Shown: positions 19,312-28,452, counted from the stretch's first letter. The stretch: 64,000 nucleotides of DNA from Veillonellales bacterium (GCA_039680175.1 JBDKTO010000065.1:1-64000), one strand, 5' to 3'. The notes: a model not told the origin generated them from the sequence alone. A program made the numbers and translations.

Positions 19312-19680
19312 ATGCGCAAAATGACCAAAATTGAAATCATTACCCGGCCCAACAAACTGGAGGAATTGAAAGAAGCTTTAAACGATATCGGGGTTACCGG
19401 CATGACTGTCAGTCAGGTGTACGGCTGCGGCCTGACAAAAGGCCATACGGAAATATACCGGGGCAGAGAGTACACTATTAACCTGCTGCCAAAAATAAAA
19501 GTGGAAACCGTCGTTTGCGAAATTCCGGTGGAGAAGGTACTGGCAACAGCCAAAACAGTTCTTCGGACCGGTCAGTTAGGGGATGGAAAAATTTTTGTCT
19601 ATCCCATTGAAAATGCAATCCGCATTCGCACCGGTGAGGAAGGCGATATCGCCATTATGGATCCGGCGGAAATAAAGTAA
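19312..19680 (+). CDS. glnB: Nitrogen regulatory protein P-II (GlnB/GlnK)
   Basis: This 122-residue protein begins KMTKIEIITRP and has the T-loop GHTEIYRGREYTI, including the tyrosine position uridylylated in enteric P-II (about residue 51), and the C-terminal signature TGQLGDGKIFV. P-II senses 2-oxoglutarate and ATP/ADP and binds the ammonium channel. The start is the ATG at 19312, with GGAGG 8 nt upstream. It lies 215 bp before amt in the usual glnK-amt order, but amt has its own promoter-like and terminator-like leader, so the two can be uncoupled. Confidence 0.93.
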   Translation: MRKMTKIEIITRPNKLEELKEALNDIGVTGMTVSQVYGCGLTKGHTEIYRGREYTINLLPKIKVETVVCEIPVEKVLATAKTVLRTGQLGDGKIFVYPIENAIRIRTGEEGDIAIMDPAEIK

Positions 19681-19733
19681 GTATCCTGCATTTTGTATAC
19701 ATATTAAAAATACTGGTATTTTATGATTCTTCA

Positions 19734-19742
19734 TGCTATAAT
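19734..19742 (+). promoter_or_regulatory. Extended -10 promoter in the glnB-amt gap
   Basis: TGCTATAAT is an extended -10 element with no good -35 box. It gives an amt leader of about 148 nt that contains the hairpin at 19793-19857. Confidence 0.5.
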
Positions 19743-19792
19743 ACGAAAATATAAATTTGCTTTATAAAAAAGAAAATGTTTTTGTGGCAATG

Positions 19793-19857
19793 AAGCCAAT
19801 TGAATAAGTTAGCGTGTGTTTTGGCGCTGACTTTATTTAGTTGGCTTTATTTTTTGT
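19793..19857 (+). terminator. Terminator-like hairpin in the amt leader (possible attenuator)
   Basis: The outer stem AAGCCAA/TTGGCTT and an inner stem AATAAGTTAGCG with CGCTGACTTTATT are followed by ATTTTTTG. It lies between the predicted promoter and the amt ribosome-binding site, so it would either end glnB transcripts or attenuate amt. Confidence 0.6.
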
Positions 19858-19895
19858 TTCTCTGCCAAATACAACGCACAATGGGAGGTATACTC

Positions 19896-21212
19896 ATGGA
19901 AATCACAATCAGCGCACTGGCTGCCGGACTGAATACTATCTGGGTCCTGCTGTGTGCCGCACTGGTATTTTTAATGGAAGCGGGCTTTGCGGCTCTGGAA
20001 GCAGGCTTCATTCACAGCCGCAATTCCTTAAACATCATTATGAAAGTGCTGATGGATTGTACGGTTGGCATGCTGGGCTATTTTATCTGCGGCTTTGCGC
20101 TGATGTACGGCATGGATAAAGCAGGTATCATTGGAATGTCCGGGTTCCTGGTCCAAGGGGATTTCACTTACCTGGGACTTAAAATACCTGTCTATGCCTT
20201 TTGGCTGTTTCAAGCCGCCTTTGCCATCGCCATGGCGACCATTGTATCCGGCGCCGTCGCCGAACGCATGAAATTTGCCCCTTACATTGTTTTTTCTTTA
20301 TTGGCTACCGTAATCATTTACCCGCTGGCCGGCCACTGGGTCTGGAGCAGCGACGGCTGGTTGAATAAGCTGGGCATGCTGGATTTCGCCGGTTCGGCGG
20401 CAGTACATTCCCTGGGGGGGTGGTCCGCTCTGGCAGCTGTATTGGTGCTGGGACCTCGTACCGGTAAATTCAATAAAAACGGCTCGGTCAACGTTATGCC
20501 CGGTCATAATTTACCGTTAGCCGCCCTAGGTGCATTTATTCTCTGGTTTGGCTGGTTCGGATTTAATCCGGGCAGTACCTTGTCCGGTCTGGATTTGAAC
20601 ATTGCCCGGATTGCCGTAAATACCAACTTATCGGCAGCTGCCGGGGGAACGGCTGCCGCACTGTTTACTTTGTTTCGCTATGGCAAGGCCGATCCCAGCA
20701 TGGGCATCAACGGCGCTTTAGGCGGCCTTGTAGCCATAACCGCCGGCTGCGCTTATGTGGAACCAGTCAGTTCACTTTTCATCGGAATCATTGCCGGTAT
20801 ATTGGTAGTGCTGGCCGTACCGCTGTTTGATCTTTTCCATGCCGACGACCCGGTGGGAGCCATTGCCGTACACGGTGTCTGCGGTACTTTCGGCACAGTT
20901 GCGGTCGGTATTTTCGCCGAAAAAGGCGGCCTGCTGTACGGCGGCGGCTTCCAGCTGCTGGCCATCCAGACCTTTGGCGTTATCATCGTTTCTTTATGGG
21001 GCTTCGCTGCAACCTATGCCCTGTTCCGTGCCTTAAAGGCTATCGTCGGCATTCGAGTATCAATAGAAGATGAAAATGAAGGTCTGGACTTCAGCGAACA
21101 TGGCGTAGCCGCCTATAATGATCTGGAGTATTCCCCCTTTGGCACACTGCAAAATCTGAGTCCAAAGGAAGCATCCCTGCCGCTGGCCAAAGAAGCTGTG
21201 CGAACGAACTAA
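19896..21212 (+). CDS. amt: Ammonium transporter Amt
   Basis: This 438-residue channel has about 11 membrane helices and the Amt signatures GFALMYG, GAVAERMKFAPY, AGHWVW, DFAGSAAVHSLGG (the first pore His) and AVHGVCGTFG (the second pore His). It conducts ammonium and is blocked by P-II binding. The start is the ATG at 19896 with GGGAGG upstream; the frame extends to 19800 but through the leader hairpin. The C-terminal tail of about 60 residues is acidic then polar. It lies downstream of glnB. Confidence 0.93.
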   Translation: MEITISALAAGLNTIWVLLCAALVFLMEAGFAALEAGFIHSRNSLNIIMKVLMDCTVGMLGYFICGFALMYGMDKAGIIGMSGFLVQGDFTYLGLKIPVYAFWLFQAAFAIAMATIVSGAVAERMKFAPYIVFSLLATVIIYPLAGHWVWSSDGWLNKLGMLDFAGSAAVHSLGGWSALAAVLVLGPRTGKFNKNGSVNVMPGHNLPLAALGAFILWFGWFGFNPGSTLSGLDLNIARIAVNTNLSAAAGGTAAALFTLFRYGKADPSMGINGALGGLVAITAGCAYVEPVSSLFIGIIAGILVVLAVPLFDLFHADDPVGAIAVHGVCGTFGTVAVGIFAEKGGLLYGGGFQLLAIQTFGVIIVSLWGFAATYALFRALKAIVGIRVSIEDENEGLDFSEHGVAAYNDLEYSPFGTLQNLSPKEASLPLAKEAVRTN

Positions 21213-21267
21213 AAAAAAGCCGCCGGCGCTAGGGAATCAGCTCTAAAGTCATCTGCTGAACATAATG

Positions 21268-21307
21268 TCCTACAATATTTGATATAAATATCGTAGGATC
21301 TTTTTTT
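21268..21307 (+). terminator. Terminator after amt
   Basis: TCCTAC...ATATT pairs with AATAT...GTAGGA, followed by TCTTTTTTT. Confidence 0.8.
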
Positions 21308-21435
21308 GCAAAACTGTTTCCCGCTCCCCCTTCCTATGCGCCGCTATTGTGATTTAAAACAGAAACAAATATAATATATAGTAAGAAATAAGGAGGTGAG
21401 CCTATTCTCTCCGCTTGATGAGAGATGGGAATTGA

Positions 21436-22773
21436 TTGGACCCTGCGTCTATCGCATTCAATTTAATATTTGTAATTTTTCTGGTTTTATTAAATGGTTT
21501 TTTCGTTGCCGCTGAATTTGCCATGGTAAAAGTGCGAAGCACCCGAATTGATACCTTGCTGCAGGAAGGAAACACAAGAGCCAGATCTGCCAAAAAGCTG
21601 GTCGACCATTTGGATGCGTATTTGTCAGGCTGCCAGTTAGGAATTACACTTGCATCCCTTGGTTTGGGCTGGATCGGTGAACCGGCTGTGGCCGAAATCA
21701 TTAAACCGGTGCTTGCGGCTTTTGGCCTTTCACCCCAGGTAATTCACACCATTGCCTTTGCGATCGCCTTTTCTATTATTACCGCTTTGCACATCATCTT
21801 AGGCGAATTGGCTCCAAAATCATTAGCCATACAAAAAGCTGACAGCGTGACCCTATGGACATCAGTGCCGTTAATTGGCTTTTGCAAGCTGATGTATCCG
21901 TTCATCTGGGTTTTAAATACAACTGCCAACCGGCTGCTGCATACAGTCGGCATCCAAACCGCCAATGAACATGAAGCCGCCCATACGGAAGAAGAGATCC
22001 GGATTTTAATGGAAGAAAGCCAAAAGCAAGGTTACATTAACAAAACAGAGCTTACTTTTGTTGACAATATTTTTGATTTTGCCGAAAGAAATGCCCGTGA
22101 AGTCATGATTCCCCGTACCGACATGGTTTGCCTGTATGCGGAAGATTCTTTTGCGGAAAATCTTGATAAAGCGCTGACGGAGCAGCTAACCCGCTATCCT
22201 GTATGTGATCCTGATAAAGACAGCATTATTGGCTTTGTTCATATTAAAGATTTGCTGAATGCAGTTGCCAAAGGGCAGCGTCCCGACATTCGTAAAATAG
22301 CCCGTGAAATCATTGCAATTCCGGAATCTATGCCTATCAGCGATTTACTCAGACTGCTGCAGAAGAACCGCTCTCAAATTGCCATTGTAGTGGACGAGTA
22401 TGGCGGGACAGCCGGGTTGGTAACAGTAGAAGATATTCTGGAGGAAATCGTCGGCGAAATTCAGGATGAATTTGATGAAGAAGAGCCTTTAGTGGAACCC
22501 GCCGAAGATAATGGATATTGGGTAGATGGGCGCCTGCCCATTCATGAGGCAAACGAAATATTCGGATTGAAGCTTGATTCGGACGATTTTGATACAATTG
22601 GCGGCTGGATGTACTCTCAAGTGGAGATGCCGCCTAAAATTGATCAAAAAATTGAGTATGAAGATTGTGAATTTATCATCAAAGAAGTGAATAACGTACG
22701 GATTCACCGAATTTTTCTACGCAAGCGTGAAAAAAACGAAGTATCGCCAAGCAGTGAATCCATTCCTTCCTAG
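21436..22773 (+). CDS. CNNM-CBS-CorC_HlyC family membrane protein (TlyC/YfjD-like)
   Basis: This 445-residue protein has an N-terminal CNNM (DUF21) membrane domain with three or four helices (residues 7-165), two CBS domains (about 205-335, including IVVDEYGGTAGLVTVEDILEE) and a C-terminal CorC/HlyC FAD-like domain (about 350-430, GYWVDGRLPI). Such proteins handle magnesium or cobalt and were once called haemolysins. The start is TTG at 21436, directly after an in-frame TGA; the perfect AAGGAGGTGA site lies about 37 nt upstream, too far for normal use. It is probably monocistronic. Confidence 0.88.
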   Translation: MDPASIAFNLIFVIFLVLLNGFFVAAEFAMVKVRSTRIDTLLQEGNTRARSAKKLVDHLDAYLSGCQLGITLASLGLGWIGEPAVAEIIKPVLAAFGLSPQVIHTIAFAIAFSIITALHIILGELAPKSLAIQKADSVTLWTSVPLIGFCKLMYPFIWVLNTTANRLLHTVGIQTANEHEAAHTEEEIRILMEESQKQGYINKTELTFVDNIFDFAERNAREVMIPRTDMVCLYAEDSFAENLDKALTEQLTRYPVCDPDKDSIIGFVHIKDLLNAVAKGQRPDIRKIAREIIAIPESMPISDLLRLLQKNRSQIAIVVDEYGGTAGLVTVEDILEEIVGEIQDEFDEEEPLVEPAEDNGYWVDGRLPIHEANEIFGLKLDSDDFDTIGGWMYSQVEMPPKIDQKIEYEDCEFIIKEVNNVRIHRIFLRKREKNEVSPSSESIPS

Positions 22774-22778
22774 TAAGA

Positions 22779-22822
22779 AAGCTCCTACAGCCATAGCAGG
22801 CTGCAGGAGCTTATTGTTTTTT
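22779..22822. terminator. Bidirectional terminator between CNNM and CDF genes
   Basis: AAGCTCCTACAGCC pairs with GGCTGCAGGAGCTT (one mismatch), with T-rich sequence on the plus side. The two genes converge here. Confidence 0.8.
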
Positions 22823-24006
22823 TATCGTCCGGTATAATCCCGGTCTACTGTAATGACCGCTTTATACCCCGGATGTTCCCGTTGAATGGCAGCATTAATA
22901 TCCACTGTAAGCTTTTCCTCCTCTGTTTCAGTGATTTTTTTATCAAAGCCGATGACAATATCAAAAATCAAATTCTTCTTTTCGCCTTTTCCCACAACCC
23001 TAAAATCATGAAAGGATTTGATCGGCGGAAATTGCTTCACTACCTGCTCCACTAGGTCATGGGCGTCGGCAATTTCCTCCGAATCAAAACAGATGGGGTC
23101 CATGTGAATAACCAGGAACAGATTCAATTTTTGCGAAAGCTCCTTTTCCGCCTGATCAATGACTTCGTGAATTTTCACAATGGATATATTATAAGGAACC
23201 TCGGCATGAATGGAAGCCATCGTTCTGCCGGGGCCGTAATTATGAATGATCAGATCGTGTACTCCCATAATATGCTCATAGCCAAGCACCAATGTTTTAA
23301 TCTCTTTGACTAATTGGGGGTCAGGCGGCTGCCCCAAAAGGGGATTGATTGTCTCTTTGACCAGGGATATTCCTGATAAAAAGATAAATATCGCCACAAC
23401 GATCCCCACATAGCCGTCAATATTGACTCCAAACAGATAAGACACTGCTAAGGAGAGAATAACGCCGCTTAATATTGCCACATCATTTAAAGCATCCGCT
23501 CCGGTCGCTTCCAATGTGGCGGAACGGATCATTTTCCCCAAAGATTTATTAAAATAACTCAGCCATAACTTTAACGGGATCGTAAGAATAATGATACCGA
23601 AAGTCAGCAGATTAAAACTTACTTCCTGCGGCTGCAGAATCCTCTCGAACGAGGTTTTAATAAACTGAAGTCCAACCACCAGGATGAGAAACGAGACAAC
23701 AAGTGCCGCAATATATTCCATTCTGCCATGACCAAAGGGATGGCCTTTATCTGCCGGTTTATTGGAAAGTCGGAACCCAAAGAGAGTCACTATGGAAGCG
23801 GTGACATCGGCCAGATTATGAAATGCATCGGCAATGATGGCAATACTGTTGGTTGCCAGTCCGAGAATAATCTCGACGGTAAACAGGATGAAATTAATCA
23901 CTATCCCCAAAATGCCGCTTGCAATGCCGTATTTTTCTCTTACCCCGGTATCATTGATATCCTGATAATTTTTTATAAATCGTGATATTACAAATTGTGC
24001 TGTCAT
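22822..24006 (-). CDS. Cation diffusion facilitator (MMT1-like)
   Basis: Six membrane helices (about residues 25-225) carry the CDF metal-site motifs IADAFHNLAD in helix 2 and TGADALNDVA in helix 5, with the HPFGHGRMEY loop between. A long cytoplasmic C-terminal domain (about 235-394) holds metal-binding regulatory folds, including an extra segment from about 310 that resembles a second half-domain. It should export divalent metals (Zn, Fe, Mn or Co) by proton antiport; the metal cannot be named. I start at the ATG at 24006, which has GGAG 8 nt upstream. Confidence 0.87.
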   Translation of the reverse strand: MTAQFVISRFIKNYQDINDTGVREKYGIASGILGIVINFILFTVEIILGLATNSIAIIADAFHNLADVTASIVTLFGFRLSNKPADKGHPFGHGRMEYIAALVVSFLILVVGLQFIKTSFERILQPQEVSFNLLTFGIIILTIPLKLWLSYFNKSLGKMIRSATLEATGADALNDVAILSGVILSLAVSYLFGVNIDGYVGIVVAIFIFLSGISLVKETINPLLGQPPDPQLVKEIKTLVLGYEHIMGVHDLIIHNYGPGRTMASIHAEVPYNISIVKIHEVIDQAEKELSQKLNLFLVIHMDPICFDSEEIADAHDLVEQVVKQFPPIKSFHDFRVVGKGEKKNLIFDIVIGFDKKITETEEEKLTVDINAAIQREHPGYKAVITVDRDYTGR

Positions 24007-24057
24007 ATGCATCACTCCACTACAAAATCCGTTAATCCATACTTTTCCTTCGTCTGA

Positions 24058-24996
24058 CTAAAACAGTGACAACTGCGGCTTTTTCAGCGTTTTCGTCTCT
24101 CTGTCGGTTACAAGATCAGCCGGATTCGGTTCACCGATTAAAATAGCTGATTGAGGGTTATGACGCTGCCAATTGTTCAGCGCAGCGGTCCGGCTCATTG
24201 TGGCGTAACAATAAACACAGCCGTGGAGGCAGCAATCATAGCTTCCGATATCCACACTTTCGCTGCAGCCGCAAGCCCCACGCTGATTCAAGTCCTTTCT
24301 CACCTGTATGGGGCAGCCAATGATTCTTTCCACCATCTCTTTATCAATACAGGCTGCACGGGCAATACCGTATCGGCTCAAATCAATTTTTTCGGAGCAG
24401 GCAGACAGCATCATCCCCTGCTCTTTGGCAATTTGGGAAAACCCTGCGGCGATACGGTTCATATCCCATTCATTGACTTCCTCATCAACAATTCCCTTTG
24501 CCCTTCCCCGGCTCTTTGCATAACGATCAACAAAGCTGAAAATGCACCTGTCGGTATAACCGCCCAGCGTATCCGCCATTTTCTGATACGAATCCAGATG
24601 ATATTGTACAGTAAACTCCCGATTCACAATGACCGGATCGTAGCGCCAGACAATCCGCCGGGAGCCGATTGCCTCACTAAGCTGTTTAAAGGTTTCCACG
24701 ATCTCCGTTTTCGGCGGCAGTCCCGGTTCCACCCGCTCATCATAGGGGTTCAGGGTAAACTGGAAGTAAAAGGGGTAACCCATTTTTTCGATATCACCCA
24801 GCCTGCTTAGCAGTGGCCGGGGATTTTTCGTCCAAAACACAATGCAGTCAACTGCCGCCGGCGTTAAACGCACCCGGCTGCAGCGATTCGGATTTCTTGG
24901 GTTTTTAACCAGGACAAACCCTTCCCTCAGCCGGTTCATAAACCACTGGGAATAAAAAGCCGGTATATCCGTCCGCCGGCTGGCGCTAAGAATCAT
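24058..24996 (-). CDS. DUF1848 protein with a C-terminal radical-SAM-like cysteine motif
   Basis: This 312-residue protein starts with the DUF1848 signature ILSASRRTDIPAFY and continues with FWTKNPRPLL and RYDPVIV, which look like strands of a TIM-type barrel. Near the C-terminus is a cysteine cluster CGC...CCLHGCVYCYA; its CxxxCxxC spacing and trailing aromatic match radical SAM enzymes, although their motif is normally N-terminal. No function is established that I know of. It lies directly upstream of, but opposite in order to, the AlkD/endonuclease IV pair on the same strand, a DNA repair setting. Confidence 0.8.
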   Translation of the reverse strand: MILSASRRTDIPAFYSQWFMNRLREGFVLVKNPRNPNRCSRVRLTPAAVDCIVFWTKNPRPLLSRLGDIEKMGYPFYFQFTLNPYDERVEPGLPPKTEIVETFKQLSEAIGSRRIVWRYDPVIVNREFTVQYHLDSYQKMADTLGGYTDRCIFSFVDRYAKSRGRAKGIVDEEVNEWDMNRIAAGFSQIAKEQGMMLSACSEKIDLSRYGIARAACIDKEMVERIIGCPIQVRKDLNQRGACGCSESVDIGSYDCCLHGCVYCYATMSRTAALNNWQRHNPQSAILIGEPNPADLVTDRETKTLKKPQLSLF

Positions 24997-25030
24997 TTTC
25001 CATCACCCGGATTTTTTCTATTCTGTCAGC

Positions 25031-25711
25031 TTATCGTTTCATTCTGCGAATTATTTCTTTTGCTTGTTGATCCACGCGATAAGATTCCGTAATTTTCTGA
25101 AGAGCTTTGTTGTATGTAAAATCGTCCAGTGTATTATTTTTTAAATAAGCCATTACCGGTTCAGGCAGCTTTATATAACAGACGGACAGCGCCCAGGCAA
25201 CGGCCATTTTGGCATAATAGCCGTCATTTTTGACACGATCCAGTGATTGCAAAACACGGCCGATATATTCCTCGTCAATATAAAAATGCAGCAGCATGAC
25301 CACGCCGAAACGCACTTCATATTCTTTTGCCGACGCCAGGTAGGGTTGTAAAAAACTCCAAACCTGCTGCCGGTACTTCCCGGTAAACTTCAGGCCGCTG
25401 CAGAAACTGTCACACACCGACCAGTTATCGATCCTGGGTATAAACTGAACAACATAGGGTAGAATTTCTTCGATATCTGCTTTTGCATAACCGATCACCA
25501 TGCCCTGCAGCATGATTTCTTCAAAATATTTGCTTGGTGCGCCAGCTAAATAACTGCGCCAATCCGTTTGGGCGATTTTCCTCGCCAGCCGTCGCAGCAC
25601 CGGCAGCCTAACACCCAGGACATTGCCGGTGCCGGGCAGAAGCGTTGACGAGAATTTTTGATATTCCCCGTCGACCGAGGCAAACAATTGATCCCTGATT
25701 GTTTTCTCCAC
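25031..25711 (-). CDS. AlkD-like DNA alkylation repair glycosylase
   Basis: This 226-residue all-helical HEAT-like protein has the family core VLGVRLPVLRRLA, EEIMLQGMVIGY and NWSVCDSF (the Asp of the last motif corresponds to the key Asp of AlkD). AlkD enzymes excise bulky or positively charged alkyl-purines. I start at the GTG at 25711, because AAGGAG lies 7 nt upstream and this removes an overlap with the endonuclease IV gene; the frame is open to 25759. It sits 4 bp after nfo, so lesion excision and abasic-site cutting are co-expressed. Confidence 0.85.
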   Translation of the reverse strand: MEKTIRDQLFASVDGEYQKFSSTLLPGTGNVLGVRLPVLRRLARKIAQTDWRSYLAGAPSKYFEEIMLQGMVIGYAKADIEEILPYVVQFIPRIDNWSVCDSFCSGLKFTGKYRQQVWSFLQPYLASAKEYEVRFGVVMLLHFYIDEEYIGRVLQSLDRVKNDGYYAKMAVAWALSVCYIKLPEPVMAYLKNNTLDDFTYNKALQKITESYRVDQQAKEIIRRMKR

Positions 25712-25715
25712 TATG

Positions 25716-26549
25716 TTACTCCTTATATACCCCTCGCAGCAAGCTGATTTCTTCGGCATAACCAGGCAATTCGTTGGGAGTTTCGAGAAAAAAGGGTAGC
25801 TGGCGCAGCTTGGGATGATTAATAATACGGGTAATGGCCGCCAGCCCGATGGAGCCTTTGCCGATTTTAGCGTGGCGGTCTTTATGACTGCCCAGCGGGT
25901 TCATGCTGTCGTTTAAATGGATCGCATACAGTCGATCCAGACCGATAATAGCATCAAACTCGTCCAGCACCCCGTCAAGATCATTTACAATATCATAACC
26001 GCCGTCATAAATATGACAAGTATCAAGACAAACCCCCATCTTCTGTTTAAGTGCTACACCGTCTAAAATCTGCCGCAGTTCTTCAAAGGTACGGCCAACC
26101 TCAGAGCCTTTGCCTGCCATTGTTTCCAGCAGGACAATGGTAGTCTGTTCCGGTTTTAAGATGGCGTTGAGCATTGTGATAATCTGCTCAATACCGATCT
26201 GCGCTCCCTGCCCTACATGGCTGCCGGGGTGAAAGTTATACAGGTTGTTGGGCAGATATTCCATGCGAGCCAAATCATCGGCCATCGTTTTCCCGGTAAA
26301 CGTTCTTATTTTCTCATCGGCGGAACAGGCATTGAGGGTATAAGGCGCATGGCCCAAAATGGCGGCAAACCGGTTTTCTTTTGCCAACTCCAATAGTGCC
26401 GCTACATCTTGGGGATCAATCTCTTTGGCCTTGCTGCCTCTCGGATTGCGAGTAAAGAACTGAAAGGTGTTAGCGTTTATTTGAAGAGCATCCTTTCCCA
26501 TCGCTTTAAAGCCTTTTGCTGCGGACAAATGACAGCCGATATCCAACAT
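25716..26549 (-). CDS. nfo: Endonuclease IV (AP endonuclease)
   Basis: This 277-residue TIM-barrel enzyme has the three-zinc site motifs: [37 protein letters not shown] and [20 protein letters not shown]. Endonuclease IV cleaves the DNA backbone 5' of abasic sites. It is followed after 4 bp by the AlkD-like glycosylase gene, forming a compact base-excision pair. A ribosome-binding site GAAGGAA precedes the ATG, and a palindromic hairpin lies just upstream. Confidence 0.92.
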   Translation of the reverse strand: MLDIGCHLSAAKGFKAMGKDALQINANTFQFFTRNPRGSKAKEIDPQDVAALLELAKENRFAAILGHAPYTLNACSADEKIRTFTGKTMADDLARMEYLPNNLYNFHPGSHVGQGAQIGIEQIITMLNAILKPEQTTIVLLETMAGKGSEVGRTFEELRQILDGVALKQKMGVCLDTCHIYDGGYDIVNDLDGVLDEFDAIIGLDRLYAIHLNDSMNPLGSHKDRHAKIGKGSIGLAAITRIINHPKLRQLPFFLETPNELPGYAEEISLLRGVYKE

Positions 26550-26565
26550 AACGATTCCTTCTTTC

Positions 26566-26616
26566 GGGGGGCAGTGCCGGACTTGAATTCATTATTCACT
26601 TCTGGCACTGTCCCGC
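26566..26616. repeat. Palindromic hairpin upstream of nfo
   Basis: GGGCAGTGCCGGA and TCTGGCACTGTCCC form an imperfect inverted repeat around an 18-20 nt loop. No T-run follows on either strand, so a terminator is unlikely; it looks like a REP-type element or an RNA leader structure. Confidence 0.5.
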
Positions 26617-26627
26617 TTCATTTCCCT

Positions 26628-26963
26628 TTACCTTGCCTGCCACCAAAAATAGAGTACGGTAATTCCTCCGTATACCACGGTAAGAGTACGATATTCATCA
26701 ACCGTCTTAAACGTTACCGACACATAGATCAGGCCGGAAAGCAGCAGCAAAGCTGTCAGCCGGCAGATAAATTTCTTAAACTTCTTCTTTCCCGGCCGGT
26801 TTGCCGGAATAGCGGAATCTACCGGTGAATATTTTTTTACTGCCGTGTCATCGAGCAGAGGCAATGGCTGGGTATCTTCCAGCGGATTGCTCAATTGCCT
26901 GCCGCAGCAGCGGCAATAGACGGCACGAAATGAATTTTTTTCTCCGCAAAAGCTGCAATACAT
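26628..26963 (-). CDS. Small zinc-ribbon membrane protein
   Basis: This 111-residue protein begins with a zinc ribbon (CSFCGEKN...YCRCCGRQL, residues 3-25) joined by a Pro/Asp-rich linker to two hydrophobic segments near residues 68-85 and 92-108. The start is the ATG at 26963 with GAGGT upstream; the frame is open further but without a site. Proteins of this layout are common in Firmicutes and have no assigned role. It lies 78 bp upstream of nfo on the same strand. Confidence 0.65.
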   Translation of the reverse strand: MYCSFCGEKNSFRAVYCRCCGRQLSNPLEDTQPLPLLDDTAVKKYSPVDSAIPANRPGKKKFKKFICRLTALLLLSGLIYVSVTFKTVDEYRTLTVVYGGITVLYFWWQAR

Positions 26964-27025
26964 AACAACCTCACCCATACAAATTTCTGTCAATAACAGT
27001 ATTCCCAAATTCCTTTATTTGTCGA

Positions 27026-28354
27026 TCATTGAGCTAAACTCCCCGCCGGCCTGGACTCTAACTCCTTGCAGTGGGTTTCTTTGATCAAAAGAGCACACAA
27101 TAAACCAGCCACTAAGACCCCGGCACAAAACAAAAAAGCACTTTGATAGGCAGCCACCGGATAAAGCCTGACTCCCTGTTCCACGCTTCCCTGCCAATAT
27201 TGATCAAGAATCCAGCCAAAAGGCGCCTGCAGCAGCGCTCCGCCGACAAAGGCACCGGAATTTGCTATACCGGCGGCCATCCCCGTTAAATGTCTGGGGT
27301 TTACTTCCTTGACGCACGCCACCGTAAGCGATACCCCGGATACTCCCAGGCCCAGTGCCAGACAAATGGGATACAGCATCCATTCCGGCGGCTGCGCGCC
27401 ATGCCAGATAGTTACCAGCCATGCCGCCAATATTCCTGCGGCAGAGCCAACATAAGGCCAGCGTCTGAACCCCAGCCGGTCAGACAAAAATCCCAGCAGC
27501 GGCGCTCCCACCATATTACCGATAACCATGAACAGCATATGGTTGGCAGCGGCCACCCGGGGCATACCATACACCTGCATTAAATAAGGGATTCCCCATA
27601 CCCCGATAATAGACATATAAACTCCGTACATGGCAACAGAAGCTAAAAACGGCGGCCAGGTAAAGGGGTTTTTAAATACCACTTTCATCCTGGCAAGCAC
27701 ACTTTCCTTGCCCTTTTCTACCGGCGCACATATTTTCCCTTCCCGCTTTTCGATTTCTATTATTGAGGGAAGCCCAATATCTCCCGGCCGGTCCCGCACC
27801 ATCAGCCAGCAAATCAGCGCCATCACCAGGGAATATGCCGCAATAAGATAAAAGGAAGAGCGCCAGCCGACAGCGTCAACAATAAAGGCCAGCGGCGTTG
27901 CTGCCAACAGAGAACCGGAATTGCCGACAAAAGTTAAGAGCCCCGACATTGTGGCAAATTCCCGCACCCGGAACCATTCTGCCTGAATCTTAGCGATATT
28001 CACGTAAATCAAGGCCACTCCCAGGCTGGAAAAAAAGCGTCCGGCATATAAACCGCCGATGCTGTCGGTCCAGCCAAAAAAAGCGGCGCCACAGGCCGAT
28101 ATTACTAAGGATAAGCTGACGACCCGCCTGGGCCCGTAATAATCCGCTAAAATCCCTGCCGGTACTTGCAGTATGGCATAGGTATAAAAATAAATTGACG
28201 ACAAGATTCCCAAATCCGCCGCCCGCTCAATAACGAATTCACTCATAAGGCTGTCGGCTACTACCCCGGTTACCGTACGATGAAAGTAAGACGCTAAAAA
28301 AGCGAACGCCAGCGGCGTCCAAATGAACCAGCGGCGAATTTTAAGCCGTTGCAT
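27026..28354 (-). CDS. Major facilitator superfamily transporter
   Basis: This 442-residue protein has about 12 membrane helices and MFS loop motifs: DYYGPRRV between helices 2 and 3 and DRLGFRRW in the second half. The HRTVTGVVADSLMSEF opening resembles the organophosphate/anion:cation-symporter branch. The substrate is unknown. I start at the ATG at 28354 (MQRLKIRRW), which puts the positive patch just before helix 1. It is 62 bp upstream of the zinc-ribbon gene. Confidence 0.82.
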   Translation of the reverse strand: MQRLKIRRWFIWTPLAFAFLASYFHRTVTGVVADSLMSEFVIERAADLGILSSIYFYTYAILQVPAGILADYYGPRRVVSLSLVISACGAAFFGWTDSIGGLYAGRFFSSLGVALIYVNIAKIQAEWFRVREFATMSGLLTFVGNSGSLLAATPLAFIVDAVGWRSSFYLIAAYSLVMALICWLMVRDRPGDIGLPSIIEIEKREGKICAPVEKGKESVLARMKVVFKNPFTWPPFLASVAMYGVYMSIIGVWGIPYLMQVYGMPRVAAANHMLFMVIGNMVGAPLLGFLSDRLGFRRWPYVGSAAGILAAWLVTIWHGAQPPEWMLYPICLALGLGVSGVSLTVACVKEVNPRHLTGMAAGIANSGAFVGGALLQAPFGWILDQYWQGSVEQGVRLYPVAAYQSAFLFCAGVLVAGLLCALLIKETHCKELESRPAGSLAQ

Positions 28355-28452
28355 TTTTTGCTGATCCTGCAATACATCCAACCTCCATAAAACATAAAAT
28401 ACATACCAACAGCCTGATCCACTCATTCATCACGAGGGCTCAGGCTGCTTGC

